NCBI GenBank assembly: GCA_024401295.1 | Contig: JAKSLG010000015.1 | Coordinates: 1-61,702, forward strand | Direction: 5' to 3' | DNA from: Bacteroidales bacterium | Lineage (GTDB): Bacteria; Bacteroidota; Bacteroidia; Bacteroidales; Marinilabiliaceae | DNA length: 61,702 bases | In this document: positions 7,854-17,233 of the stretch, piece after piece | How the letters are laid out: the number at the start of each line of letters is the position of its first letter | How positions within the stretch are numbered: the stretch's first letter is position 1 | The notes under the pieces: generated by a model | Seen by the model: the letters and a program-made list of their open reading frames with translations, nothing else | Told to the model about the DNA's origin: nothing | The model's database searches: none | Position numbers and translations under genes: made by a program

Positions 7854-10800
7854 CTAAACCGAGCGCATGGATGCAATGAGTCGTCGATAATTATCATCTG
7901 ACGCCAAAAGATGCTCGTTGCCGACAAGAATAAGATGCTCACGAGCACGAGTTATTGCGACATTAAGCTTTCGGTCAATAACGCTTTCTCCTTCAACAAA
8001 AGAGTTGCCCGTCAGAAAGTCGAGCTGATATTTCTTCTTTATCGTCGTACCATATATAATAATGTCTCGCTGACTGCCTTGATAGCGCTCAACGGTATCA
8101 ATAGTTATATCGAGAAGTTCAGGCATTTCGAATGATTCGAGCGCATTGCGCACCGCGACAATCTGATTTCTGTATGGAACAATCACACCGATCGTCAAAT
8201 CGGGGCTAAATTCCTGGTCTTTGCTTTTGCGGTCATTGTATGCCGCGACGACAAGACGTGCAATCACCTGAGCTTCAGCATAGTTGACCTTATCCGTTGT
8301 CCATGCACGCTTCTCCAACTTCACATCAAAAAATGTCATGCGACGAGATGATACAGCCGCTTGATATTTGTCGGATTCATCTTCACTTTCAAGTTCAATC
8401 TGCTGATGAGGAAGCGGAACCGGCTGCAAGATACCATTGTAGAACGCGACGTTAGGAAAATCAGCAATCGCAGGGTGCATTCTTCCGTGAAATCGCAGCG
8501 AAGCAACTACGTTCGGATCATACTCGCCATTTATGGTATTCAACGATAACAATCGTTCAAACAGCGAGTTGCGACAATTTGTCAATCCAATCTCTTTCAA
8601 CTGGTCATCATCGACGCTCGATTCCTCGGCCGACTGCTGAACAACAGCCGGCAACTGCTTATGATCTCCTATCAAGACAAACCGCCCAATTGCATTTTCA
8701 TTATTCTGACGCACAGTCAATAACGACATGATTTGCGGTTCAAGAATTTGCGATGCCTCGTCAACGATGCAAAGCGAAAATTTCTTTATCGAGAATATGT
8801 CGATATTCGCAATAATCGATGTCGTAGTGGCGACAAAGACTCTCGCAGAAGATATAATATCTTGAACTTCAGACACTTTTTGACAATCTCTCGTTCGGTA
8901 AGTCAACAAATGGTCTTTATACTCATCGGGACATGAAACTCGGCTGCCGATTCTAATGAAATCGAAATCATCACTAAATCCGACCAACTTCGAGCATATT
9001 TCATCGACTGCGCGATTCGTATATGCAACAATCAAAACCGACGAAACGCCACTCATCAGCTCCTCGCGCAAAAGATTCACCATGCCATAAGATGTCTTTC
9101 CCGTGCCAGGAGGACCTATAATGAGAAAATAATCGCGTGCGCATTTCGCTCTTCGGACGAGGTCATTGAACTCAGAAGAACCGTATTCGCCAATGCATAT
9201 TTGCGATTCATCAATCGCAGGCTTACGCGTTCCCAAAATCAGGTCACGACGGTCGTCGTTTGCTTCCAAAAACGAATACAACGAGCGATAAATGGCTGAG
9301 TAAGAAGATTCCATGAAGTCATGCTCGATAGCCCAAAGCGTACCTTCCGATCGTTCGAAAACAAGGCGATTCCGCTGTGGAGCTCGCAGTCTGACTCTAA
9401 TCGAATCCGACGACATCGCAACGATCGTCGAGCGCTGCACTATGACTTTTCGGGCATCAGGCTCCGTCCCTTCCTTATAGTCATAAAGAATCACGATGTC
9501 GCCAAGCCTGAAATTCGGCAAAAACATCTTATCCATCTGCGCGATTGCCAATGTCACCGAGACAATTCCCTGCTTCGATTCCTGCTCATCGAGCGATGTT
9601 ATCGACAATCCGTAAAGAATATTTCCTGCCTGAAGTTTCTCATTAAGAGTCGAATTCCATGTCGATGCAAATCCGCTTCCCTCCTTATTCGGCGTTCCGA
9701 TTTTTGACAACAGATGCTCCTTTGAAACGAAACGAAACATCCGATAAAAATAGCGTTTTGCCAAAGGCGAAGCACCGTGTATTGTGTTCAGAATCAGATT
9801 AAAACGCGGCTCAATGTAATCGGACCACAACTTGCCACGGATATTTGCCGTGTTAAGCATTTCGGGTGTCATTTCTTCAAGTACTGAAGCTCCACCTTCA
9901 CTCAATGAAAGATCAAGTCGCGCTATTTCATTGCGCAGTTTTAACGCGTCAAAAAGCGGCTTAGGCGCTGACGTTGAGCGCATTAAACCATCCTGATATT
10001 TTGAATAGAGCAGAAAACTTGACACATCATCATTGCGCATTCCTCGATTATAATGCAGATAGGCCAGATAAAGAAGCATCTGAGCCAGATGCTCTTGCTT
10101 CGCTTTCTCCGTCAGGAATTCGCGTTTTCCGGATTTTTGCTCAATCAAAACCTTGAAATCCAGCTGCAAAAGGTCCATACGGCCTTGAATTCCAAGCATT
10201 TCAGAGAAAAAAGACGGTTCTAGGACGATTTTCGACAAATCGACAGATTTATTCTCTTCGAACTGATTGCGAATAATATTCCTAATATTTTGTTGCTGGC
10301 TCTTCGCATTTTCATGAAAATCTCTTGCCTGCGGACCGCGCATCTCGCTGCAAGTAGCTATCTGCAAGGCATTTAAACCGAAAAAAGAATTGACGCTACT
10401 GCTATATTCAACAGGCTCTCCACCATAATTATGAATCTCCTCGTCAAGCATCTGACTCGCAAAGTTACCAAGCAGGATTGCGTTCGTGCTCGATGTCGGT
10501 TCAATCTTATGGATTAGATGCGCAAACGGCGTCATTCCATGTGGAGTGATGCATCTTGTTATTGCGGTAATATCTATCAGATAGTCAGGCTCATAGATTA
10601 TCAATTCCGGAAAATAACGTCCATCCTTGATTTGAGGACGAATAAGGTTCAACTGAGAGCCTTCGCGGATCATCTCAAGAACATACGCCCAATTGCCAAA
10701 GCGGTTTTCCCCACATAAAATTTCAATCGGTTCGGCTCCGTCATAATCAGGCATTGCGTTTACGACATCGACATCGACATCAATCACACTAACGCGCAAG

Positions 10801-11264
10801 CAATCCGTAACAATCTCATTTCTACGTCTTTCTGCATATTCAGCAGGTAGTTTTTCGGCTATTTTAGACGGAATTTTCGAATTGTATGCGCATGAAATAA
10901 AAGCAACCAATGCCTTGAGATCGCTCAAATACCAATCGCCAAGAGTTTCTGCAACAGAGAACGAATACAATTCGCGGCAACGTCCACGGAAATCGTTGAC
11001 TGCAAGATAGGCTCGGCGATGCTCACTCTTAAAACCGCACTGTTGGCTGACAAATTCAAATTTTGCGAATGGGCTCGAAAAACTCGTCTTGCATTCCGAC
11101 GTCATGTCGTTGAGCACAGACATATAGACATGCTGCATAATCTCGTATCTATCAGACATTTCAATTGACTGATCATTTGTCATTTGCAGCAATTCCTCAA
11201 AACACGTCTTTGCAAAATTCTTATCGTATAAAAACATTGTCGAGCTATTCAGTTGGTATTTCAT
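7854..11264 (-). CDS. Dna2-like nuclease-helicase
   Basis: About 1136 residues. The N-terminal half contains a PD-(D/E)xK nuclease core of the Dna2/Cas4/RecB type: GNFASQMLDEE (about 268-278), GRMDLL (about 363-368) and EQKSGK (about 377-382). The C-terminal half is a superfamily 1 helicase of the Upf1/Dna2 group: Walker A GPPGTGKTS (about 719-727), Walker B DEAS (about 837-840), GDHKQLPAV, and the late motifs VERYQGSQRD and LNVAITRAR. The cysteine quartet of an iron-sulfur Dna2/Cas4 nuclease is not obvious. A role in resecting or processing DNA ends is inference. Two ATGs (11270, 11264) are possible; I chose the second because a -7 box overlaps the first. It stands alone and is divergent from trpS. 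Confidence 0.8.
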   Translation of the reverse strand: MKYQLNSSTMFLYDKNFAKTCFEELLQMTNDQSIEMSDRYEIMQHVYMSVLNDMTSECKTSFSSPFAKFEFVSQQCGFKSEHRRAYLAVNDFRGRCRELYSFSVAETLGDWYLSDLKALVAFISCAYNSKIPSKIAEKLPAEYAERRRNEIVTDCLRVSVIDVDVDVVNAMPDYDGAEPIEILCGENRFGNWAYVLEMIREGSQLNLIRPQIKDGRYFPELIIYEPDYLIDITAITRCITPHGMTPFAHLIHKIEPTSSTNAILLGNFASQMLDEEIHNYGGEPVEYSSSVNSFFGLNALQIATCSEMRGPQARDFHENAKSQQQNIRNIIRNQFEENKSVDLSKIVLEPSFFSEMLGIQGRMDLLQLDFKVLIEQKSGKREFLTEKAKQEHLAQMLLYLAYLHYNRGMRNDDVSSFLLYSKYQDGLMRSTSAPKPLFDALKLRNEIARLDLSLSEGGASVLEEMTPEMLNTANIRGKLWSDYIEPRFNLILNTIHGASPLAKRYFYRMFRFVSKEHLLSKIGTPNKEGSGFASTWNSTLNEKLQAGNILYGLSITSLDEQESKQGIVSVTLAIAQMDKMFLPNFRLGDIVILYDYKEGTEPDARKVIVQRSTIVAMSSDSIRVRLRAPQRNRLVFERSEGTLWAIEHDFMESSYSAIYRSLYSFLEANDDRRDLILGTRKPAIDESQICIGEYGSSEFNDLVRRAKCARDYFLIIGPPGTGKTSYGMVNLLREELMSGVSSVLIVAYTNRAVDEICSKLVGFSDDFDFIRIGSRVSCPDEYKDHLLTYRTRDCQKVSEVQDIISSARVFVATTTSIIANIDIFSIKKFSLCIVDEASQILEPQIMSLLTVRQNNENAIGRFVLIGDHKQLPAVVQQSAEESSVDDDQLKEIGLTNCRNSLFERLLSLNTINGEYDPNVVASLRFHGRMHPAIADFPNVAFYNGILQPVPLPHQQIELESEDESDKYQAAVSSRRMTFFDVKLEKRAWTTDKVNYAEAQVIARLVVAAYNDRKSKDQEFSPDLTIGVIVPYRNQIVAVRNALESFEMPELLDITIDTVERYQGSQRDIIIYGTTIKKKYQLDFLTGNSFVEGESVIDRKLNVAITRAREHLILVGNEHLLASDDNYRRLIASMRSV

Positions 11265-11267
11265 TTG

Positions 11268-11275
11268 CAAAATTA
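11268..11275 (-). promoter_or_regulatory. -7 box abutting the nuclease-helicase start
   Basis: TAATTTTG on the minus strand is followed by CAA and then the ATG at 11264, so transcription would begin at or within a base or two of the start codon. Confidence 0.45.
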
Positions 11276-11298
11276 TGCAAACAGAAATATTTATTTCA

Positions 11299-11306
11299 TA
11301 ACTTTG
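11299..11306 (+). promoter_or_regulatory. -7 box for trpS
   Basis: TAACTTTG, a full TAnnTTTG match 23 bases before the trpS ATG. Confidence 0.5.
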
Positions 11307-11329
11307 CGCCGAAAAACAAATAACTTCAA

Positions 11330-12316
11330 ATGGAAAAAGTAGTAAGCGGAATTCGCCCGACAGGCAATCTTCATCTTGGCAATTATTTTGGCGCCGTTAC
11401 CAATTTCGTGCGCATGCAAAACGATTATAACTGCTATTTCTTCATCGCCGACTGGCATTCGCTGACAACGCACCCAAAACCTGACGATATCATCAACAGC
11501 GCAGACACGATTTTGGCCGAATACCTCGCTTGCGGTCTCGACCCTGAAAAATCGACGATATACGTTCAAAGCGATGTCAAGGAAGTTTTGGAACTCTACC
11601 TTTTCCTCAATATGAATGCTTATCTCGGTGAGCTCGAGCGAGTTACAACATTCAAAGAGAAGGCTCGCAAGCAGCCAGACAACGTAAATGCCGGTCTGCT
11701 CACCTACCCTACACTCATGGCATCAGACATCCTGATCCACAGAGCAGTAAAGGTTCCTGTCGGCAAAGACCAAGAACAGAACATGGAGATGGCTCGCAAG
11801 TGTGCCCGCCGATTCAACAACATATATGGCGTTGACTTCTTCCCAGAGCCACAATCATTCTATTTCACAGAAAAAGCTGTCAAGATTCCAGGACTCGACG
11901 GCTCGGGCAAGATGGGCAAGAGCGAAGGCAACTGCATCTACCTGAAAGATGATGCGAAGACCATACAGAAGAAGGTGATGAAAGCCGTGACAGACAGTGG
12001 TCCGACAGTACCAAACAGCGAAAAGCCGGAAGTCATCCAAAACCTCTTCACGTTCCTCAACATCGTTAGCGAGCCTGAGACTGTCAAGTTCTTCGAAGAA
12101 AAATGGAATGACTGCTCGATCCGCTATGGCGACCTCAAGAAGCAGCTTGCGCAGGACATCATAAAGTTCACAGAGCCTATTCGCGAAAGAATAACAGAAT
12201 ATTCGTCGAACAAGGAATTGCTTCACAAGATTGCAGCACAAGGTGCGGACAAAGCCCGCGAAAGTGCCCAGGAGACTATCCGCGAAGTACGCAAGATCAT
12301 AGGTTTCCGCCAGTAA
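11330..12316 (+). CDS. trpS: Tryptophanyl-tRNA synthetase
   Basis: A 328-residue class I aminoacyl-tRNA synthetase that charges tRNA-Trp in the cytoplasm. The HIGH-type motif is HLGN (residues 15-18) within SGIRPTGNLHLGN, and the KMSKS-type motif is KMGKS (194-198) followed by EGN. The length is normal for bacterial TrpRS. It has its own short-leader promoter (-7 box at 11299-11306) and is followed by a hairpin before the next gene, so it is probably monocistronic or only partly read through into tatD. Nothing odd is seen. Confidence 0.97.
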   Translation: MEKVVSGIRPTGNLHLGNYFGAVTNFVRMQNDYNCYFFIADWHSLTTHPKPDDIINSADTILAEYLACGLDPEKSTIYVQSDVKEVLELYLFLNMNAYLGELERVTTFKEKARKQPDNVNAGLLTYPTLMASDILIHRAVKVPVGKDQEQNMEMARKCARRFNNIYGVDFFPEPQSFYFTEKAVKIPGLDGSGKMGKSEGNCIYLKDDAKTIQKKVMKAVTDSGPTVPNSEKPEVIQNLFTFLNIVSEPETVKFFEEKWNDCSIRYGDLKKQLAQDIIKFTEPIRERITEYSSNKELLHKIAAQGADKARESAQETIREVRKIIGFRQ

Positions 12317-12337
12317 TCCGGCGCAACACAAAAATAC

Positions 12338-12371
12338 AACGCAGATAATACACCATTGTGTTATCTGCGTT
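12338..12371 (+). terminator. Inverted repeat after trpS
   Basis: AACGCAGATAA (12338-12348) pairs with TTATCTGCGTT (12361-12371), an 11-base stem with a 12-base loop. The following T-run is short, so it may be a weak terminator or an mRNA 3'-end stabiliser. Confidence 0.5.
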
Positions 12372-12392
12372 TACTAATATAATATAAGGACA

Positions 12393-13169
12393 ATGATTGA
12401 CACACATACACACATCGACGGCGAGGAATTCGAGTCGGACCGCGATGACATAATTGCACGAGCAAAAAGCGCCGGTGTATCACACATCCTTCTGCCAAAC
12501 ATCGACATGATGTCGCTCCTTGCGATGGACGAGGCCTGCAACATGTATCCCGACATCTGTCGTCCACTCTACGGCCTTCATCCATCAAATGTGACCGAAG
12601 ACTACAAAATACAGCTCGAAGCCATTTTTGCAGCAGCTGCAGTTGACAAACGCATCGTCGGCATTGGTGAAATCGGACTTGACCTGCATTGGGATGACAA
12701 ATTCCGTGCAGAACAGATAGACGCATTCGAATGGCAGATCAACTACGCCATTGAACACAATCTCCCGATGTCCATACACGTTCGCGACGCCTTCGCAGAC
12801 ATGTATGACGTATTCTCGAAATTCGACGGCAAAAAGCTCGTAGGCTCGCTCCACTGCTTCTCTGGCAATGCCGAAGACGCAAAACGCTGCGTTGAACAAT
12901 ATCCGAACCTCATGTTCGGCATCAACGGAACATTTACATACAAGAAATCTGAACTTCCCGAGATATACAAGACACACATTCCGCTAGACAGAATATTACT
13001 CGAGACCGATGCTCCGTATCTTGCGCCACAACCCCTCAGAGGAAAGCGCAACGAACCATCAAATCTGCCGGTCATCATCAAGCACATTGCGGAGGCATAC
13101 GGCGTATCGGTTAAAGATATTGAAAATTATACGGACAACAACGCGAAAAGACTTTTCCGCAATATCTAA
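12393..13169 (+). CDS. tatD: TatD family metal-dependent hydrolase (DNase)
   Basis: A 258-residue TIM-barrel hydrolase of the TatD family, members of which degrade DNA with a 3'-5' polarity. The expected metal ligands are visible: HTH at residues 5-7, GEIGLD near 90, SIHVRDA near 125, LHCFSG near 150, and ETDAPYL near 203. The length is typical. It has a purine-rich site (AAGGA) just before the ATG at 12393. The gene lies between trpS and the exbB operon with a 220-base gap on its right. A second, shorter member of the family lies at 20304. Confidence 0.93.
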   Translation: MIDTHTHIDGEEFESDRDDIIARAKSAGVSHILLPNIDMMSLLAMDEACNMYPDICRPLYGLHPSNVTEDYKIQLEAIFAAAAVDKRIVGIGEIGLDLHWDDKFRAEQIDAFEWQINYAIEHNLPMSIHVRDAFADMYDVFSKFDGKKLVGSLHCFSGNAEDAKRCVEQYPNLMFGINGTFTYKKSELPEIYKTHIPLDRILLETDAPYLAPQPLRGKRNEPSNLPVIIKHIAEAYGVSVKDIENYTDNNAKRLFRNI

Positions 13170-13390
13170 CAACGGCTCAAGCACTTACAGAGATTGGCGG
13201 CGAATCATTTTTTACAACACGTGGAGAAATATGTCCAATATGATTGTCAATTCATAAAAAATGTGTAATTTAGACCGCTCAAATGTGAAGAATGGTTTCA
13301 CGACCAAACCGACCGATTGGGCTAAGTGACATACTTTGTGTAACTTAAAATCAAAATCAAATAATAAATTAAACAAATTTCATTGAAATT

Positions 13391-14191
13391 ATGAAAAAGC
13401 TATTTGCTTTATTGGCAGTTTTCGGAATGTTGAGCTTCGGCACAACAGTTATGGCACAGGAAGCTGAAACAGCTGAGCCTGCTGCTGAAGAGGTTGCAGC
13501 AACAGAAGAAGTTGCTGCTGAAGATGAGGTTGCAGCTGCTCCTGCAGAGGAAGAAGTTTCAATCCACAAGACTCTCAAGACAAAGTTCGTTGAAGGTGGT
13601 GTAGGCTGGATGCTTCCAGTGCTTGCATGTCTCGTACTTGGTCTCGCTATCTCAATCGAGCGTATCATCTACTTGACAGCTGCTGACACAAACAACAAGA
13701 AGCTCCTTGCTAAGGTTGAGGACGCTCTTGCAAAGGGTGGTGTTGAAGAAGCAAAGAACGTATGCCGCAACTCACGTGGTCCTGTTGCTTCAATCTTCTA
13801 TCAGGGTCTCCTCCGCTACGACGAGGGTACTGAGATGGTAGAGAAGTCAGTAGTATCATACGGCTCAGTTATGATGGGTCAGCTCGAGAGCGGTCTTACT
13901 TGGATCTCACTCTTCATCGCACTTTCTCCATCACTCGGATTCATGGGTACAGTCGTTGGTATGATCGGTGCATTCGATAGCATCCAGGCAATGGGTGATA
14001 TCTCTCCAATCGCCGTTGCAGGTGGTATCAAGGTAGCCCTCCTTACTACATTGTTCGGTCTTATCGCAGCCGTTATCCTTCAGGTCTTCTACAACTACAT
14101 CGTTGTTAAGATCGACGGTATCGTAAACAAGATGGAAGATGCTTCTATCTCGCTTATGGATATCATCACAAAGTATAAGGCTAACCACTAA
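13391..14191 (+). CDS. exbB: ExbB/TolQ/MotA-type proton channel subunit
   Basis: A 266-residue inner-membrane protein that, with ExbD and TonB, turns the proton gradient into work on outer-membrane transporters. After a signal-like first helix (MKKLFALLAVFGMLSFG..MAQ) comes an alanine- and glutamate-rich stretch (about 23-58), then the channel domain with membrane segments near 73-95, 165-185 and 205-225. The N-terminal cleavable-looking sequence plus acidic spacer is a Bacteroidetes feature absent from E. coli ExbB. It is first in an operon of four. A TACTTTG at 13332-13338 resembles a -7 box with one base missing in the spacer. Codon choice suggests high expression. Confidence 0.9.
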   Translation: MKKLFALLAVFGMLSFGTTVMAQEAETAEPAAEEVAATEEVAAEDEVAAAPAEEEVSIHKTLKTKFVEGGVGWMLPVLACLVLGLAISIERIIYLTAADTNNKKLLAKVEDALAKGGVEEAKNVCRNSRGPVASIFYQGLLRYDEGTEMVEKSVVSYGSVMMGQLESGLTWISLFIALSPSLGFMGTVVGMIGAFDSIQAMGDISPIAVAGGIKVALLTTLFGLIAAVILQVFYNYIVVKIDGIVNKMEDASISLMDIITKYKANH

Positions 14192-14238
14192 TCAGTTTCC
14201 ACGTTTGTGGCAACTCATTAAATAAGACATTAGAGAAA

Positions 14239-14685
14239 ATGAAGTTAATAGGCTATATATCACAGGGAGTGATGATAGTATTGATGGTGCTCAGCGTAGT
14301 ACTGATGGCCCTCAGCGCAACTGAGGCATCTTCAGACGCCGTTGCAGCAGCAGATGGCTCATGGACTGGAACAGTCATCACTTGGGCAATCGTAGTCTTT
14401 GCTATCGGACTCATTGGCGCAGCAGCATCATATGTTGTTGGCGCATTCGTAGACACATCAAATCTTCTCAAGTCGGCAATCGTTGTTGTTGGTGCTGTCG
14501 TTCTCGTCGGCATTTGCTGGGCACTCGCTGATGGCACTCCACTTCCACTCGTTGGATACGAAGGCTCTGAGAACGTTCCTTTCTGGCTCAAGATTGCAGA
14601 CACAGGTCTCTTCCTCGGTTATATCGCAGCAATTGTTGCTATCGTATCAATTGTTGTCTCTGAGGTCGTACAGTTGTTCCGCTAA
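14239..14685 (+). CDS. Conserved membrane protein of the exb operon
   Basis: A 148-residue hydrophobic protein with about four predicted membrane helices (near 5-26, 46-72, 80-98 and 122-145) and short polar loops. I do not recognise a catalytic motif. It sits between exbB and exbD with small gaps (47 and 30 bases), an arrangement I recall from other Bacteroidetes exb operons. An accessory subunit of the ExbBD motor is the natural inference, without direct evidence. Codon use matches exbB. Confidence 0.75.
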   Translation: MKLIGYISQGVMIVLMVLSVVLMALSATEASSDAVAAADGSWTGTVITWAIVVFAIGLIGAAASYVVGAFVDTSNLLKSAIVVVGAVVLVGICWALADGTPLPLVGYEGSENVPFWLKIADTGLFLGYIAAIVAIVSIVVSEVVQLFR

Positions 14686-14715
14686 TCAGGTGTTTAACTA
14701 AACAATCACATTAAG

Positions 14716-15288
14716 ATGAGTAAGAAAGAAACACCGGAATTGAACGCCAGCTCACTCGCTGACATCGCGTTCCTCCTTTTGATCTTCTTCCTCGTCGCTA
14801 CAACAATGAGCACGGACACTGGCTTGGCACGTATGTTGCCACCTATCGTCCCTCCAACTCAAGACGACGCTCCACCTATCAAGGAGAGAAACGTCTTCCA
14901 GGTTATGCTCAACTTCAAAAACCAACTCCTCGTTGAAGGTGAATGGTGCGAAATTAGCGATTTGAAGGAAAAAGCAAAGGAGTTCATTGCGAACCCTGCT
15001 GACAACGAAAAGTTGCCAGAGAAGACAGAAACTGAGATTCCTTTGATTGGTACATACATGGTTTCTAAGGGTGTTATTTCACTCCAGAACGACCGTGGTA
15101 GCCAGTATCAGGCATATCTTCAGGTGCAGAATGAACTTCAGGCTGCATACAATGAATTGCGTGACGAACTTGCAAAAGTTAAGTTCCACAAGTCATACGA
15201 AGATTGCACTGATGACGAGCAGGATGCCATCAAGAAAGTCTATCCTCAGCGTATTTCAGAAGCAGAACCTAAAAACTATAAGAAGTAA
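14716..15288 (+). CDS. exbD: ExbD/TolR biopolymer transport protein, long form
   Basis: A 190-residue protein with a short cytoplasmic N-terminus, one membrane helix with the essential aspartate (SSLADIAFLLLIFFLVAT, Asp about 16), and a large periplasmic domain. The periplasmic part is longer than usual and ends in a charged helix-rich stretch (YLQVQNELQAAYNELRDEL). It is the proton-carrying partner of ExbB. The stop codon overlaps the start of the next exbD by one base, so the two are translationally coupled. Confidence 0.9.
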   Translation: MSKKETPELNASSLADIAFLLLIFFLVATTMSTDTGLARMLPPIVPPTQDDAPPIKERNVFQVMLNFKNQLLVEGEWCEISDLKEKAKEFIANPADNEKLPEKTETEIPLIGTYMVSKGVISLQNDRGSQYQAYLQVQNELQAAYNELRDELAKVKFHKSYEDCTDDEQDAIKKVYPQRISEAEPKNYKK

Positions 15289-15749
15289 TGGCAAAGTTTA
15301 AAAAAGGCAAGAAAAATGCGCAGCAGAAGCTCAACACTTCTTCGTTGCCAGATATCGTGTTCATGTTGCTGTTCTTCTTCATGGTTGCAACCTCTATGAA
15401 AGAGGTGACTATGATGGTCAAGATCAAGTCGCCAGAAGCAACTGAGGTAACTAAGCTTGAGCAGAAGTCTTTGGTGTCATACATCTATGTAGGTACACCA
15501 TTGAACTCGCGTAAGTTCGGTTCTGAACCACGTATCCAGCTTAACGACTCTTACGCAACTGTTGATGATATAGAGAGCTATATCCTTCAGGAACGTGAGG
15601 GCATGAAGGAAAGTGATCGTCCTAAGATGACTGTTTCGCTCAAGGCTGACCTTGACGTACAGATGGGTACAATCACTGACATCAAGCAGGCTCTTCGTAA
15701 GGCTCAGGCTCTGAAGATTAGCTACGCAGCACGACGTGCAGTAAATTAA
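15288..15749 (+). CDS. exbD: ExbD/TolR biopolymer transport protein, short form
   Basis: A 153-residue second ExbD, with a lysine-rich N-terminus (KFKKGKKNAQQK), the membrane helix with its aspartate (SSLPDIVFMLLFFFMVAT) and a compact periplasmic domain. Two different ExbD proteins behind one ExbB are usual in Bacteroidetes and suggest a mixed ExbD dimer. It is the last gene of the operon and is followed by a strong terminator. No tonB follows; the tonB gene of this window lies at 59143-59829. Confidence 0.9.
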   Translation: MAKFKKGKKNAQQKLNTSSLPDIVFMLLFFFMVATSMKEVTMMVKIKSPEATEVTKLEQKSLVSYIYVGTPLNSRKFGSEPRIQLNDSYATVDDIESYILQEREGMKESDRPKMTVSLKADLDVQMGTITDIKQALRKAQALKISYAARRAVN

Positions 15750-15780
15750 AGAAAGTAATTTCAATTCAAGTCAAGTAATA

Positions 15781-15820
15781 AGTGCCTGGCCTTTCGGTCG
15801 GGCACTTTTTGTTTTTAGTC
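15781..15820 (+). terminator. Intrinsic terminator of the exb operon
   Basis: AGTGCCTGGCC pairs with GGTCGGGCACT across a TTTC loop, followed by TTTTTGTTTTT. Confidence 0.85.
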
Positions 15821-15896
15821 ATGCCAGACATATCGCAAACATGCCGCTTTTTCAAAAATCACACAAACACATGAAACGAAGAAAATATAAATAATC

Positions 15897-15927
15897 TTTG
15901 TACATAACGAACAAAACCATATATTTG
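15897..15927 (+). promoter_or_regulatory. Full Bacteroidetes promoter (TTTG-N19-TATATTTG)
   Basis: TTTG at 15897-15900 and TATATTTG at 15920-15927 with a 19-base spacer match the consensus exactly. The leader to the lipoprotein ATG is about 55 bases. Confidence 0.65.
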
Positions 15928-15987
15928 CATGATAGATATCAAACGGATATCTTCTTTATTGAAAATTCGACCTTAACACACAAAAAA

Positions 15988-17097
15988 ATGAAACACCTAT
16001 CTATTATTACAGCACTTTTCGCACTCCTAGTATCTTCTTGCGGAAAGAAAATCTTTGAAATTCCAGAGGATGCAATAATCTTGACGGAAGAGAATATGCC
16101 TGCAATTCAATACCTTGAAGCAGAAAGAATTGATTTGCCCGACAGCATGTTCTTGAAATCTGATTTTTCTGTTTTTCACGATACCATCTTGGTGGCTATA
16201 AATGATGATTACCCAGATCCGACATATCTCACTGTAATGAACCTCAACACGAAGAAGGTTATAGGACATTACTATCCTAAAGGAGATGGGCCGAACGAGG
16301 TTGTCGCCATATACGGAAACCCAGACAACAATTGCATGAAGATAACAGATTATCCAACCCTCAGGCAGTCTATTTTCTATATCGATTCCGTGCTGATAAA
16401 AGGAGATGAGTACAAACCAAATCTATTTCAGACCGACTTGAGCTGGTTCACTTATACCCTAATCACAGACTCTTCATTTTTAGTCAGCAATATGTTTTAT
16501 TGCGAAGAGTGTGGAGAATATGAGAACAAAGGGACAACGCCTGAGTTTTATTTTTCTGACTTGAATGGCAATCATGAAGAAATCACAAAAATTTATCCTT
16601 TTGGTTGTGATTGTAGCGGACATATCACTTCAAACAAGAAGCAAAAAAAGGTTTTCATGGCATACAATCGATTTCCGAAATACAAAATACTCGATTATGA
16701 TTTGAACGTAATAAAGAAGATGTATGGTCCTGATAACTATTATGATGTTGAGCTTGGATGCGATGAAGGAAGAAGTTTGTTCATTATGAACAACAAATAT
16801 CATAGCTACAATTCGGCTATTGCATCTAATGACAAATATGTATTTGTAAGAAATGATCGAGTTATAGACCAGCCACATACCACAAATATGGCAGAATGGG
16901 GCGACATTGTAAGAGAAACTAGCATAGAAAATAATGAACTCTACCAGTTCGACTGGGATGGAAATATGGTTGGCAGATATAAGGTGAAGGACAACCTCGT
17001 CTGCACCATCACTATTTCGGAAGATTCCAAGACGTTGTTTTTCACGGGATATAACGAAGACAGAGACTACTGCCTTTACAAAGTGCAGTTGCCATGA
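15988..17097 (+). CDS. BF3164-like beta-propeller lipoprotein
   Basis: About 369 residues. The ATG at 15988 opens a lipoprotein signal (MKHLSIITALFALLVSSCGKK) with the lipobox cysteine near residue 18. The rest is rich in beta strands with repeated Tyr/Asp-Gly turns (e.g. YYPKGDGPNEV, YQFDWDGN, LFFTGYNEDRDYCLY), as expected of the six-bladed TolB-like propellers of the BF3164 family. The frame runs 30 codons further upstream but that part contains the promoter. Such lipoproteins are numerous in Bacteroidales and have no firm function. It is alone in its transcription unit. Confidence 0.75.
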   Translation: MKHLSIITALFALLVSSCGKKIFEIPEDAIILTEENMPAIQYLEAERIDLPDSMFLKSDFSVFHDTILVAINDDYPDPTYLTVMNLNTKKVIGHYYPKGDGPNEVVAIYGNPDNNCMKITDYPTLRQSIFYIDSVLIKGDEYKPNLFQTDLSWFTYTLITDSSFLVSNMFYCEECGEYENKGTTPEFYFSDLNGNHEEITKIYPFGCDCSGHITSNKKQKKVFMAYNRFPKYKILDYDLNVIKKMYGPDNYYDVELGCDEGRSLFIMNNKYHSYNSAIASNDKYVFVRNDRVIDQPHTTNMAEWGDIVRETSIENNELYQFDWDGNMVGRYKVKDNLVCTITISEDSKTLFFTGYNEDRDYCLYKVQLP

Positions 17098-17178
17098 AAA
17101 GGAAGTGTAAGATTTCCAGAAGACAGCAATAAACGCGTTTTGAATTGACAGAGGAGGACTATCCGATTCTTGTCCTGT

Positions 17179-17203
17179 ATTCATTCAATCCTTTTGAATG
17201 AAT
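17179..17203. terminator. Inverted repeat between convergent genes
   Basis: ATTCATTCAA (17179-17188) pairs with TTGAATGAAT (17194-17203) over a 5-base loop, between the lipoprotein stop and the tadA stop. Flanking T-runs are poor, so terminator function is uncertain. Confidence 0.4.
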
Positions 17204-17233
17204 GGAAAGGGGCTGAATCGGCAAAAAGGCGCA

